Below are positions 1 through 6,676 of a stretch of DNA of 9,154 nt, piece by piece. The stretch is taken from positions 1 to 9,154 of the forward strand of contig JAOUNK010000116.1 in assembly GCA_029881015.1 (NCBI GenBank), written 5' to 3'. Made by a program: the position numbers and the translations under genes. The notes beneath the pieces were generated by a model. That model did not search any database. It was not told the DNA's origin and saw only the letters and a program-made list of their open reading frames with translations. Position 1 is the stretch's first letter, and each line of letters opens with the position of its first letter. The DNA comes from Gammaproteobacteria bacterium. Lineage in GTDB: Bacteria; Pseudomonadota; Gammaproteobacteria; Steroidobacterales; Woeseiaceae.

Positions 1-1
1 C

Positions 2-211
2 ATCGTCTTTTTCGATGACAACGAAAGAAATGTCAAAGCGGTAGTGGATTGGTACAGCGGACAGAGCACCACGGCGTTGGTCTTTCATTACCAAGGGGAT
101 GCGGCCAGACCCCCTGGGCACGACATTGATGAGACAGACAAGGAGACCGCGGCACTCCTCGATGTATTCGCCGTGTTCGACAGCGAAGTGCGTTGTTTGC
201 CTGAAGGTTGA
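2..211 (+). CDS. C-terminal end of a HAD-like (DUF2608-type) protein, partial
   Basis: This is an open frame from the window edge to a TGA at 209-211, giving 69 residues of the end of a longer protein. It begins IVFFDDNERNVKAVVDWY. A hydrophobic strand ending in an Asp pair, followed by NERNV, resembles motif IV of the haloacid dehalogenase fold, where the acidic pair binds Mg2+. The following strand, ALVFHYQGD, also fits the end of DUF2608-like HAD phosphatases. The catalytic DxD motif would lie upstream of the window, so activity cannot be judged. The frame ends 72 bp before the phosphoesterase gene on the same strand. The family call is inference from one motif. Confidence 0.5.
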   Translation: MVFFDDNERNVKAVVDWYSGQSTTALVFHYQGDAARPPGHDIDETDKETAALLDVFAVFDSEVRCLPEG

Positions 212-237
212 CGATGACCACAATCTAACGGAATGAA

Positions 238-260
238 GCATTCATACAGTATGGGAATGC
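238..260. promoter_or_regulatory. Near-perfect palindrome in the phosphoesterase upstream region
   Basis: GCATTCATAC, one spacer base (A), then GTATGGGAATGC. The arms pair except for an extra GG in the right arm. It lies 23 bp before the phosphoesterase start codon and 26 bp after the preceding stop. There is no T-run after it, so an operator or a transcript hairpin is more likely than an intrinsic terminator. Confidence 0.4.
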
Positions 261-283
261 GTGATACGACGAGAGAATAAGTT

Positions 284-1327
284 ATGAGAAACATCGCGAA
301 GTGCTATTTCCTAGTCCTTTTCGCCCTTGTTGTGGCCATGCCGGGCTGCTCTGGTCTGGGCACCCCATCAATTGACCCTGATTTTCATCACGAAATCTCA
401 GGTGAAGCCCTGCCTTGGACGAACGAACAGTTTGACTCTGAAGACAGCAAGTTCACTTTCGCCGTCTTTTCAGACCTGACCGGTGACGAGCGTGATCGGG
501 TATTCGAGATCGCGCTTGCGCAGCTAGCGCTGCTGCGGCCCGAGTTCATCATTAATGTCGGCGACCTGATCGAGGGCGGAACTGAAGATACCGGCGAGAT
601 TGACCGGCAATGGAATTCGTTCAATGAGCGTGCCGAGCGCGCCTCCGCGCCGGTGTTTTACGTTGGCGGCAACCACGACCTGAACAACATCGTGCTTCGA
701 AAGGCTTGGGACGCGCGATACGGTCGTAGCTACTACCACTTTGTCTACCGGAACACTCTGTTCCTTGTGTTGGATACCGAAGACAGCACACCCACTCGAA
801 TACAGGAAATGTTTGAGGCGCGTGCTCACGCCATCGGGGTTCTCGAAACAGAAGGTTGGGATGCGTTTACGCAGACTGAGTACTTCACCATGCCTGAACA
901 CAATGCAGGCAATATTTCCGATGAGCAGTCTCAGTACTTTCAAGACGTAATCGCGGCAAATCCTGACGTGCGCTGGACCTTTCTGTTCATGCACAAAGCG
1001 CCTTGGAAGCGCGAAGATATGAAGACCTTCGCAGCGATAGAGGAGGCTCTGGTTGATCGCCCGTACACGGTCTTTAACGGGCATGTGCAAGCCTATGAGT
1101 ACGAAGAGCGGCGCGGACGCGACTATATTCGCCTGGCGACAACGGGCGGGTTTCACAATGAAAGAGAAGGTCTAGCGGTGGATCATATCTCGCTCGTAAC
1201 GGTTAGCGAGAGCGGAGTTGATATTGCGAACCTTATGATGGGAGGCATTCTCGACAAGACCGGTCATATACCGTTGGATGGAGACAACGTATGCTTTGAT
1301 CCGGAGGCATGCAAAGAAGCCGAGTAG
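284..1327 (+). CDS. Calcineurin-like metallophosphoesterase, probable lipoprotein
   Basis: The 347-residue product starts with a basic end, a hydrophobic core (residues 8-18) and MPGC with Cys22. This looks like a degenerate lipobox, so the enzyme is probably lipid-anchored and faces the periplasm. The calcineurin-like motifs appear in order: FSDLTG (D64; the usual DxH is DLT), NVGDLI (D94), GGNHDL (N130, H131), FMHKAPW (H237) and NGHVQAYE (H267; the usual GHxH is GHVQ). Thus the two His ligands of metal site 1 are Thr66 and Gln269, while the site 2 ligands are intact. The family hydrolyses phosphomono- or diesters; the substrate here is unknown. C337 and C343 near the end could form a disulfide. 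The ATG has only a weak purine-rich stretch (GAGAG) about 10 bases upstream. The stop codon touches the left end of an insertion sequence, so the original 3' flank may have been replaced. Confidence 0.85.
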   Translation: MRNIAKCYFLVLFALVVAMPGCSGLGTPSIDPDFHHEISGEALPWTNEQFDSEDSKFTFAVFSDLTGDERDRVFEIALAQLALLRPEFIINVGDLIEGGTEDTGEIDRQWNSFNERAERASAPVFYVGGNHDLNNIVLRKAWDARYGRSYYHFVYRNTLFLVLDTEDSTPTRIQEMFEARAHAIGVLETEGWDAFTQTEYFTMPEHNAGNISDEQSQYFQDVIAANPDVRWTFLFMHKAPWKREDMKTFAAIEEALVDRPYTVFNGHVQAYEYEERRGRDYIRLATTGGFHNEREGLAVDHISLVTVSESGVDIANLMMGGILDKTGHIPLDGDNVCFDPEACKEAE

Positions 1328-1346
1328 CGAGTGTGCCTATCGTTTA
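1326..1346 (+). repeat. Left terminal inverted repeat of the insertion sequence
   Basis: AGCGA, one mismatched base, then TGTGCCTATCGTTTA. It pairs with 2431-2451. Its first two bases are the last two of the phosphoesterase stop codon (TAG, 1325-1327). Confidence 0.75.
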
Positions 1347-1383
1347 ATCGTCCGCGTTGATTTTACTGGAGTTTCTTGATTCG

Positions 1384-1414
1384 GCCATTTAGCTTCCGCT
1401 GATGACTAAATGGC
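1384..1414 (+). promoter_or_regulatory. Hairpin enclosing the transposase start codon
   Basis: GCCATTTAG (1384-1392) and CTAAATGGC (1406-1414) are perfect 9-bp complements around a 13-base loop that holds the ATG at 1402-1404. Folding in mRNA would block initiation. IS10 and IS50 are known to use hairpins that restrict transposase synthesis from read-through transcripts; a similar role here is inference. Confidence 0.45.
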
Positions 1415-2424
1415 TCTCAGTTATCCTTTTATCCTTCGTGTCATCAATGCGGACGCGTCGCGACCTGGCATTCGAAAACCTGCTGTTGCGGCAGCAACTG
1501 GCTGTCTTGAGAGAGAAGGCCGTTCGACCTCAATTATCGCCGTCCGATCGGTCCTTCTGGGTGCTGGTATCGAAGTTATGGCCGGGGTGGCGAAACGCTC
1601 TCCACATCGTCAGGCCTGAAACCGTAATTCGTTGGCACCGGGAAGGCTTTCGACGCCATTGGACTAAGAAATGCAAGAGGAAGGGCAGGCCGGTGCTCGA
1701 TCCGAAGATCAGGGAATTGATCCGACGAATGACTCAGGCGAATCCACTCTGGGGTGCGCCGCGAATCCACGGTGAACTACTCATGCTCGGCATTGATGTG
1801 TCCCAGACAACAGTCGCCAAGTACTTGGTTCGCGGGAGGAATCCTCCGTCACAGACGTGGCGCACATTCCTGGAAAATCACGCCAAGGAAATCATCGCCA
1901 CAGATTTCTTTACGGTGCCGACGGCGACCTTTCGAGTACTGTTTGTTCTGGTCGTGCTCAGTCACGATCGCCGGGAAATCCTCCGCACGAATGTGACAGA
2001 GTCACCGACGGCAGCGTGGACGGCCAGGCAGATCGTCGAGGCAGCCGGCCTGGACGAGGTTCCAAAATATCTTGTTCGCGATCGTGATCGAAAATTCAGT
2101 GCGTTTTTCAGCAGGCAGGTCGAAGCGACTGGGCTACGCGAAGTGCTGACAGCCCCGGGTTCGCCCTGGCAAAACGCGTATGCAGAACGAGTCATCGGCA
2201 CCATCCGGAGAGAATGCCTGGATCACACGATCATCCTGGGTGAGCAGCACCTGCGACGAACAGTCAAACGGTTCTCCAACTATTACAACGGGGTGCGCAC
2301 GCACCTTGGACTCGAAAAGGATACGCCACGGGGACGGCTTGCTCAGTTTCCGGACCTCGGCACCATCCACTCTCGCCGGCATTGTGGCGGTCTACACCAC
2401 GAGTATTACCGGAAAGCGGCCTAG
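1402..2424 (+). CDS. Transposase with integrase (rve) catalytic core
   Basis: The 340-residue protein begins with the segment RRDLAFENLLLRQQLAVL, typical of a widespread IS481/IS3-like transposase group. A helix-turn-helix region follows (about residues 75-145, including WGAPRIHGEL), then the rve RNase H-fold core. The triad is visible: D168 in IATDFF, D227 in LVRDRDRKF and E262 in NAYAERVIG, the last two 35 residues apart. The end has the usual NYYNGVRTHLGL motif. The length is normal for the group and no frameshift is needed. The ATG has no clear Shine-Dalgarno sequence and sits in a hairpin loop. An in-frame TAG at 1390-1392 rules out a longer N-terminus. The enzyme cuts and joins the element's ends. 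Confidence 0.92.
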   Translation: MTKWLSVILLSFVSSMRTRRDLAFENLLLRQQLAVLREKAVRPQLSPSDRSFWVLVSKLWPGWRNALHIVRPETVIRWHREGFRRHWTKKCKRKGRPVLDPKIRELIRRMTQANPLWGAPRIHGELLMLGIDVSQTTVAKYLVRGRNPPSQTWRTFLENHAKEIIATDFFTVPTATFRVLFVLVVLSHDRREILRTNVTESPTAAWTARQIVEAAGLDEVPKYLVRDRDRKFSAFFSRQVEATGLREVLTAPGSPWQNAYAERVIGTIRRECLDHTIILGEQHLRRTVKRFSNYYNGVRTHLGLEKDTPRGRLAQFPDLGTIHSRRHCGGLHHEYYRKAA

Positions 2425-2430
2425 GATGAA

Positions 2431-2451
2431 TAAACGATAGGCACAATCGCT
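2431..2451 (-). repeat. Right terminal inverted repeat of the insertion sequence
   Basis: TAAACGATAGGCACA, then A, then TCGCT. It is complementary to the left end at 20 of 21 positions and begins 6 bp after the transposase stop codon. Confidence 0.75.
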
Positions 2452-2478
2452 TGCTCAGTTTGATTCGGGCGGGAACGA

Positions 2479-2503
2479 AGACCCCGCCACGTGGGCGGGG
2501 TCT
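2479..2503. terminator. Intrinsic terminator between convergent genes
   Basis: AGACCCCGCC and GGCGGGGTCT form a perfect 10-bp GC-rich stem around the loop ACGTG. The tails are only moderately T-rich on either strand (ACTTTG on plus, TCGTTCC on minus). It lies 46 bp beyond the stop of the minus-strand protease and just outside the insertion sequence, so it probably ends protease transcription and may stop read-through from the element. Confidence 0.75.
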
Positions 2504-2548
2504 ACTTTGAGGCGGACAGCACCTAATCGACTGCAAATTGATCTTCGC

Positions 2549-5287
2549 CTATTCCTGGTCGACCCAGGTGTTGATGCTCGCAGGCTCGGTCAGGCCATCG
2601 GTCCAGAGGTAGCCATCGGTCCAAAGATAGCCGTCGGTCCAAAGGTAGCCATCGGTCCAGAGGTAGCCATCGGTCCAAAGGTAGCCGTCAGTCCACAAGT
2701 AACCATCCGTCCAGAGGTAGCCGTCGGTCCAGAGATAGCCATCGGTCCACAGGTATCCATCCGTCCACAGATACCCGTCACCTTTGGTGTACGCGCCGTT
2801 CCATAGCGGCACTTCCTGTCCATCGGGGTGACGCAAATAGAATTCACCGGTGACGCGCTGGCTGACAGGACCGCCGAAATGTCCGGTGCCCGCCAGATCC
2901 TGCGCGATATCAAGGCCGCGGTTCGCGCAACCGGTCGCCGTGCTGTAGGCGGCAAGATAGGCATCCGCCATGCCCGCACCCTGCTGGAGCGGGCTGTATG
3001 CGAGATTGCCGTTTGCATCAACGGCCGTTCTCGCCGAATCGATCAGACGGCACTTGACATCGTCCGGCGTCAGCGACGGATCCTTTTGAAGCATCAGCGC
3101 CACAATCCCTGAGACGATGGATGCTGACTGCGACGTGCCCGACATCGTGAAGTAATATGCTTGGTTGGAGAACTCGGGATGTTCCACGACCAGTTGAGCC
3201 GTGTCGGGCATCAGGGACCAGACGTGTCCGCCCGGTGCCACCACATCCGGCTTGACGAAGCCGTTGTGCGTCGGCCCTGCGGCCGAGAACGAGGCGAGTA
3301 CGTCGTCGTCGTCGATGCCCGGTGAGTAGTTGTCAGACATTGCGCCCACCGTGATAACGTAGGGCACGTTGCCGGGCACGCCGATCGTAAGAGGATCCGG
3401 GCCCGAGTTACCCGCGGACGCAACCACGACGATCCCAGCCTGCCAGGCCGCCATCACGGCCTGGTTGAGGGGGTCGTCCCAGTAATAGGACTGCGGCGTA
3501 GCGCTCAGAGACAAGTTCAAAATCTGGATGCCGAGATCGTCCTTGTTGGCGACAACCCAGTCGATGCCGCGAATGACGTCGAGATATGTGCCCTGTCCAT
3601 TGGCATCGAACGCTTTGACCGACACGAGTTCAGCGTCGGGCGCGATGCCGACGAACCTCAGGTTCTGATTTTTCTCTCGGTTGAGAATAGCGCTCGTCAC
3701 GTGCATACCGTGGCCGCTCTCCTCGGTATTAGCAGGGGACGACACGCCAAAGACCTGGCCGTTACCCAAGATATTGCCCATCCTGACCACGACATCGTTG
3801 ATGGCGTCGTACTGGGCGCGCACCCGGTCATAGCCCGCCGCATTGCGATCCGTCGCAGCGTGGCTCCAGTAGCCGCTGTCGATCACGGCAACGGTCACGA
3901 AGCGACCGGTGTAGCCGTCATCGTGAAGCAGGTCGGCACCGACAAGCGTCGACGGCGCGACGATCGTGTCCTGGTCCGCGCTGGCGGAATCGACCTCGAA
4001 GTTAATTTCGAGCGTCGAGAGGTTCATGACGTTATCGGCCCCTTGATTCGCCGATGAGCGGAACCGGATCGCCATGTCACTCGAGGCATGCTGGGTGATG
4101 TTGTAGTTGTACCACTGCCACGTCGAGTCGTACCCCGGGGCCGAAATCCGGTCGAGCTCGGACCAGGTCGAACCGCCGTTGCTGGAGATCTCGACGGCCA
4201 CGTAGTGGCTTTCGTCGGTGCCGAAGAAGTGGTGGCGCCAGGCGTAAAAGCTGAGCTGCGCCCACGAGGCCCCGGCCGTATTGGCATGTCGCGTCAGGCT
4301 CCGGTCACTGTTCTTCAGGTACATGTGGCCGTAGTCACTGACGTAGACATCGCCTGCCGTTGGCGAGCCGTCAGGATCGTCGCCAGCCTCAATCCACGGC
4401 CCGAGCCAGTCGAGGTCACCGTCGCTGCTGGCGTAACTTGCTCCCAGGCTCTGGTGATCGCGGATCGAGTAGACGCCAGGCGGCAGGCCGGTGTCCGTGA
4501 CGATCGGATCGGGGTCCGGCTCCGGCGGCGGCGCGGGAGCCGGCTCGAAGGAAACTTCGACGAAGTCGAACTTCACCTTCTTCTTCGAGCCGCTGTGGCC
4601 GGAGAATCGCAAAGTGGTATTCGGGCCCGCGTACGCGGCGATGTCATATGAACGGGACTGCAGCGAGCCATCCTTCGCATTGCCTGCCAAACGATCGAGC
4701 TCAACGAAGCTGGATCCGTCGGCGGATATCTCGACGGCGACGTAATCGCCATTATCAAGATCCCTCAGGAACGCCAGCTGCAACGCGGCGCTGCCAGCAT
4801 TTTCGAGGTCCATGGCGCGGACAATGCTCGCACCGCTGCCCTTCACCTCGAGCAGGCCACTGCCCACCCGCACTTGGCCCTTGTCGGCTTTGTTGTCGTC
4901 GCCGCTTTCGATCCACGGGCCGGCAAAGCTAGCCGTGCCTGAGTTTTCACTGTAAGACTTGGCGGTGAAGTCGTCCCGATAAGTACCGGCCTCGGTGACC
5001 GAACTCGACTCGACCGTGCCATTCAAAGTGAGGCGGAGACCTCGTTCCTCGAGCGCCACTTTCTGATCATTCGAGAGTGTCGCGCCGACAGCCTTGATAA
5101 CCTTGAGTCGGTGCGTAACAGTTCCACCGACATCGTCGACTGCCGTCGTCAGGTCTTCGACGGACTGACCCTGCAAGATATAAGAGTGCAGCGACGCATC
5201 GTCCGAGTCGTTCGCCACGACAGGCCCGGAAGAAAGTGCGAGCATCAGGCCCGTGAGTGCGAATGTTAATGGTGTTTTCAATCTCAT
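2549..5287 (-). CDS. Secreted subtilisin-like (S8) serine protease with GYLWTD repeat tail
   Basis: A 912-residue exported peptidase. Order of parts: signal peptide 1-25 (cleavage likely after VVA), an I9-like propeptide about 31-95, a beta-rich module about 103-248, a Pro/Asp linker 249-270, a second homologous module about 271-432, the S8 catalytic domain about 450-790, and a C-terminal tail. The triad is D470 (AVIDSG), H526 (GHGMHV) and S719 (MSGTSQSAS), with oxyanion N627 (SAGNSG). The two modules share GPWIE-[SA]-GDD and YVAVEIS...ELDR, so they are an internal duplication resembling MAM or jelly-roll domains. The tail has ten perfect GYLWTD units (838-897) and ends INTWVDQE. The start is well supported: GGAG lies 8 bases before the ATG. 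The gene is convergent with the insertion sequence. It likely degrades extracellular protein; the modules and tail may bind substrate or surface (inference). Confidence 0.93.
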   Translation of the reverse strand: MRLKTPLTFALTGLMLALSSGPVVANDSDDASLHSYILQGQSVEDLTTAVDDVGGTVTHRLKVIKAVGATLSNDQKVALEERGLRLTLNGTVESSSVTEAGTYRDDFTAKSYSENSGTASFAGPWIESGDDNKADKGQVRVGSGLLEVKGSGASIVRAMDLENAGSAALQLAFLRDLDNGDYVAVEISADGSSFVELDRLAGNAKDGSLQSRSYDIAAYAGPNTTLRFSGHSGSKKKVKFDFVEVSFEPAPAPPPEPDPDPIVTDTGLPPGVYSIRDHQSLGASYASSDGDLDWLGPWIEAGDDPDGSPTAGDVYVSDYGHMYLKNSDRSLTRHANTAGASWAQLSFYAWRHHFFGTDESHYVAVEISSNGGSTWSELDRISAPGYDSTWQWYNYNITQHASSDMAIRFRSSANQGADNVMNLSTLEINFEVDSASADQDTIVAPSTLVGADLLHDDGYTGRFVTVAVIDSGYWSHAATDRNAAGYDRVRAQYDAINDVVVRMGNILGNGQVFGVSSPANTEESGHGMHVTSAILNREKNQNLRFVGIAPDAELVSVKAFDANGQGTYLDVIRGIDWVVANKDDLGIQILNLSLSATPQSYYWDDPLNQAVMAAWQAGIVVVASAGNSGPDPLTIGVPGNVPYVITVGAMSDNYSPGIDDDDVLASFSAAGPTHNGFVKPDVVAPGGHVWSLMPDTAQLVVEHPEFSNQAYYFTMSGTSQSASIVSGIVALMLQKDPSLTPDDVKCRLIDSARTAVDANGNLAYSPLQQGAGMADAYLAAYSTATGCANRGLDIAQDLAGTGHFGGPVSQRVTGEFYLRHPDGQEVPLWNGAYTKGDGYLWTDGYLWTDGYLWTDGYLWTDGYLWTDGYLWTDGYLWTDGYLWTDGYLWTDGYLWTDGLTEPASINTWVDQE
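2597..2776 (-). repeat. Ten tandem 18-bp units encoding GYLWTD
   Basis: Ten uninterrupted in-frame 18-bp units. Every unit translates to GYLWTD, yet the units differ at third positions: Leu is CTC, CTT, CTG or TTG; Thr is ACC, ACT or ACG; Gly, Tyr and Asp codons also vary. The invariant peptide despite silent drift shows selection on the protein repeat rather than recent slippage. Confidence 0.95.
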
Positions 5288-5578
5288 TTGATCTACTCCG
5301 CTCCGGCAACGGCGTTCGAATGCAACTCCGCCAATTTGGAAAACAATTTGAACAAGTTAGAGCGCCCGACAGTAGTACGGGAGTGGTGGTCTGTTAGGTC
5401 GGAGTGGGACGCGCGTCACATAATGAGTTGGTTAAATAATGAGCCTGCGAGCAGGAATCACGATCCACGACCTTGTCGTCGCCATCGGTTATCGATGCCG
5501 GTCTACGCGAGAACTGCCAGAAGCTGGTAGCTGACTGGACAGCGTGATCGCTCTCGCCACCAAACATTGGCTAGCCAC
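5288..5578. other. Intergenic region upstream of the protease
   Basis: No convincing gene is seen on either strand. The left edge holds the protease Shine-Dalgarno (GGAG on minus, 5296-5299). AATTTG is repeated at 5333-5353 near the expected protease promoter, but no clear -35/-10 pair stands out. ATAATGAG occurs twice, 16 bp apart (5420-5427 and 5436-5443). A short hairpin (CTGCCAG/CTGGTAG) lies at 5514-5530. No function can be assigned. Confidence 0.4.
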
Positions 5579-5647
5579 GTCACGGCGGAAGCTGCCATTG
5601 GAAAGACTGCTTTCGGGACAGTAACTATTCAGGAAAAGAGTCGGTCA
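5579..5647 (+). repeat. Possible degenerate copy of the dispersed intergenic repeat
   Basis: GTCACGGCGGAA (5579-5590) followed by GACTGCTTTC (5605-5614) recalls the start and middle of the copy at 7165-7260 (GTCAACGGCGGAA and GACTGCTTTC). The spacing between the two blocks is shorter and the right-end motif is missing. It abuts the clear copy at 5648. The similarity is short and may be chance. Confidence 0.3.
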
Positions 5648-5756
5648 AGGGTCAGTTGCGGAAATATTACCTCAATTCAGACGACTGGCGGCTTCCAGGG
5701 GCAAAGCAGCCGGTCGAATCAGATCCGCGCCACTGGCTCAGTTCGGCCATAAGCGG
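5648..5756 (+). repeat. Dispersed intergenic repeat, copy A
   Basis: This 109-bp copy aligns without gaps to the copy at 6539-6647, at about 77% identity by hand count. Shared blocks include GCGGAAATATTACCTCAA, GGCGGCTTCCAGG and GGCTCAGTTCGGCCA. It lies 100 bp before the HTH-VOC gene. The frame of that gene stays open back through this repeat, but the repeat recurs between other genes, so it is treated as non-coding. Confidence 0.85.
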
Positions 5757-5856
5757 CCGTCCCACGAGTAAGGGAAATTCAATCGGTGGAGCCACACCGT
5801 CGTGCTGTGCAAGAAAGGGGAGGGTAAATCAAGAGCCAGCCGATTATTATCTCTTC

Positions 5857-6489
5857 ATGGCTAAACGACGCGGACGCCCGCCACATGACGACCTGCTTAC
5901 GCCAGCCGAATGGCGCACGGTAAATGCCGTGCGTCACGGTCTGACAAACCAGCAGATAGCGGACCGTCGCGGCATCAGTCTGGACGCCGTCAAATACCAT
6001 GTCGCAAATGCCATCGCGAAGCTTGGCGTCAGAAACCGCAAGGCACTGAAGTCATGGGCAGGTTCGCACAAAGACAGCTATCTGAATACTGAGGCAACCG
6101 TAATGAACGACGACGCGAAATACTTTGGTGTGGGCCAGATTTCTCGCTCCGTGGCCGATATTGCGGCAGCCGAATCCTGGTACAGGGACGTGCTGGGTCT
6201 TGATCACCTTTACACGTTTGGCGACTTGGCGTTTCTTGATTGCGGTGGCACGCGATTGATGTTGTCACAAGCCGAAGACAAGCCGGATAACGAGTCAATA
6301 ATCTACCTTCGCGTACCAGACATCGATGCAGCCCACAAACGATTAACAGGCAACGGCGTTGAGTTCATTAATGCGCCGCACATGATCCACAAACATGACG
6401 ATGGGGCCGAAGAATGGATGGCGTTCTTCAGTGACCCCGAAGGACGGCCTTTGGCGATCATGTCGGTAGTCGGTTCGACAGAAAGTTAG
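5857..6489 (+). CDS. LuxR-type HTH regulator fused to a VOC (glyoxalase-fold) domain
   Basis: A 210-residue protein. Residues about 14-68 are a LuxR-type helix-turn-helix (LTPAEWRTVNAVRHGLTNQQ, then IADRRGISLDAVKYHV and AIAKLGVRNR). Residues about 93-205 are a VOC domain (ISRSVADIAAAESWYRDVLG ... FFSDPEGRPLAIM). It is probably a DNA-binding regulator with a small-molecule sensor. The usual first His and last Glu metal ligands of glyoxalases are replaced (Q94; A200 in PLAIM), arguing against glyoxalase I activity. The frame is open back to 5656, but the start at 5857 is chosen because MAKRRGRPP is the typical family N-terminus and upstream sequence is a repeat. There is no good ribosome site; an AAGGGGAGGG at 5815-5824 is too far away. 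An internal ATG (6103) with GAGG 8 bases before it could yield the VOC domain alone. Confidence 0.85.
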   Translation: MAKRRGRPPHDDLLTPAEWRTVNAVRHGLTNQQIADRRGISLDAVKYHVANAIAKLGVRNRKALKSWAGSHKDSYLNTEATVMNDDAKYFGVGQISRSVADIAAAESWYRDVLGLDHLYTFGDLAFLDCGGTRLMLSQAEDKPDNESIIYLRVPDIDAAHKRLTGNGVEFINAPHMIHKHDDGAEEWMAFFSDPEGRPLAIMSVVGSTES

Positions 6490-6538
6490 GCCGCTGACAA
6501 TCGAAAGGTTCTATTCACACTGCGGGCCGACTGGCCGA

Positions 6539-6647
6539 AAAGTCAGTAGCGGAAATATTACCTCAAAACAGACGACCGGCGGCTTCCAGGCCCACACGAG
6601 CCGGACAAAATCTCTCCGGACCACCGGCTCAGTTCGGCCAATTCCGG
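6539..6647 (+). repeat. Dispersed intergenic repeat, copy B
   Basis: This copy is 109 bp and ungapped against copy A. It lies between the HTH-VOC stop and the Nudix start, ending 29 bp before that ATG. TGGCCGAA just left of the copy is complementary to TTCGGCCA at its right end, so a long-range hairpin is possible in this copy; the left partner is not conserved in the others. Confidence 0.85.
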
Positions 6648-6676
6648 GCGTTTGGAAGACGATATACTGCCGCTCG

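Larger units (their letters stand above)
1326..2451 (+). mobile_element. Insertion sequence with rve/DDE transposase (IS481/IS3-like)
   Basis: One transposase gene is framed by inverted repeats at 1326-1346 and 2431-2451 that pair at 20 of 21 positions. The most conserved part has TGTGCC...GGCACA tips, as in IS481-type ends. If the element stops at those tips it covers 1332-2445 instead. No direct target duplication is visible at either choice of ends. An intact frame, the DDE triad and both ends suggest an element that is or was recently mobile. The family name is inferred from the transposase type and the TGT tips; a database match would settle it. Confidence 0.75.

Noticed and set aside
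524..1156. 210-codon minus-strand frame opposite the phosphoesterase
   Set aside because: It lies entirely within a well-supported gene on the other strand and shows no recognisable motif.
1376..2468. TTGATTCGG at 1376-1384 and again at 2460-2468 as a possible target duplication of the insertion sequence
   Set aside because: The left copy lies inside the element beyond the left inverted repeat, so it cannot flank the insertion. Probably chance.
2597..2776. Regularly spaced 18-bp units that could be taken for a CRISPR array or minisatellite
   Set aside because: The units are contiguous without spacers, in frame, and encode an invariant hexapeptide inside the protease.
4088..4651. Long plus-strand open frames opposite the protease
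   Set aside because: They are shadows of the GC-rich protease gene: Arg/Val-rich, no domain signature and no ribosome site.
5656..5856. In-frame extension of the HTH-VOC protein to an upstream ATG at 5656
   Set aside because: The extension lies largely in the dispersed repeat and has no protein-like similarity to the family; MAKRRGRPP at 5857 is the natural N-terminus.
6485..6491. GTTAGGC, matching the integron core consensus GTTRRRY, at the end of the HTH-VOC gene
   Set aside because: It occurs once, overlaps the stop codon, has no paired RYYYAAC at a suitable distance and is not found at the other repeat copies. No integron integrase is in the window.
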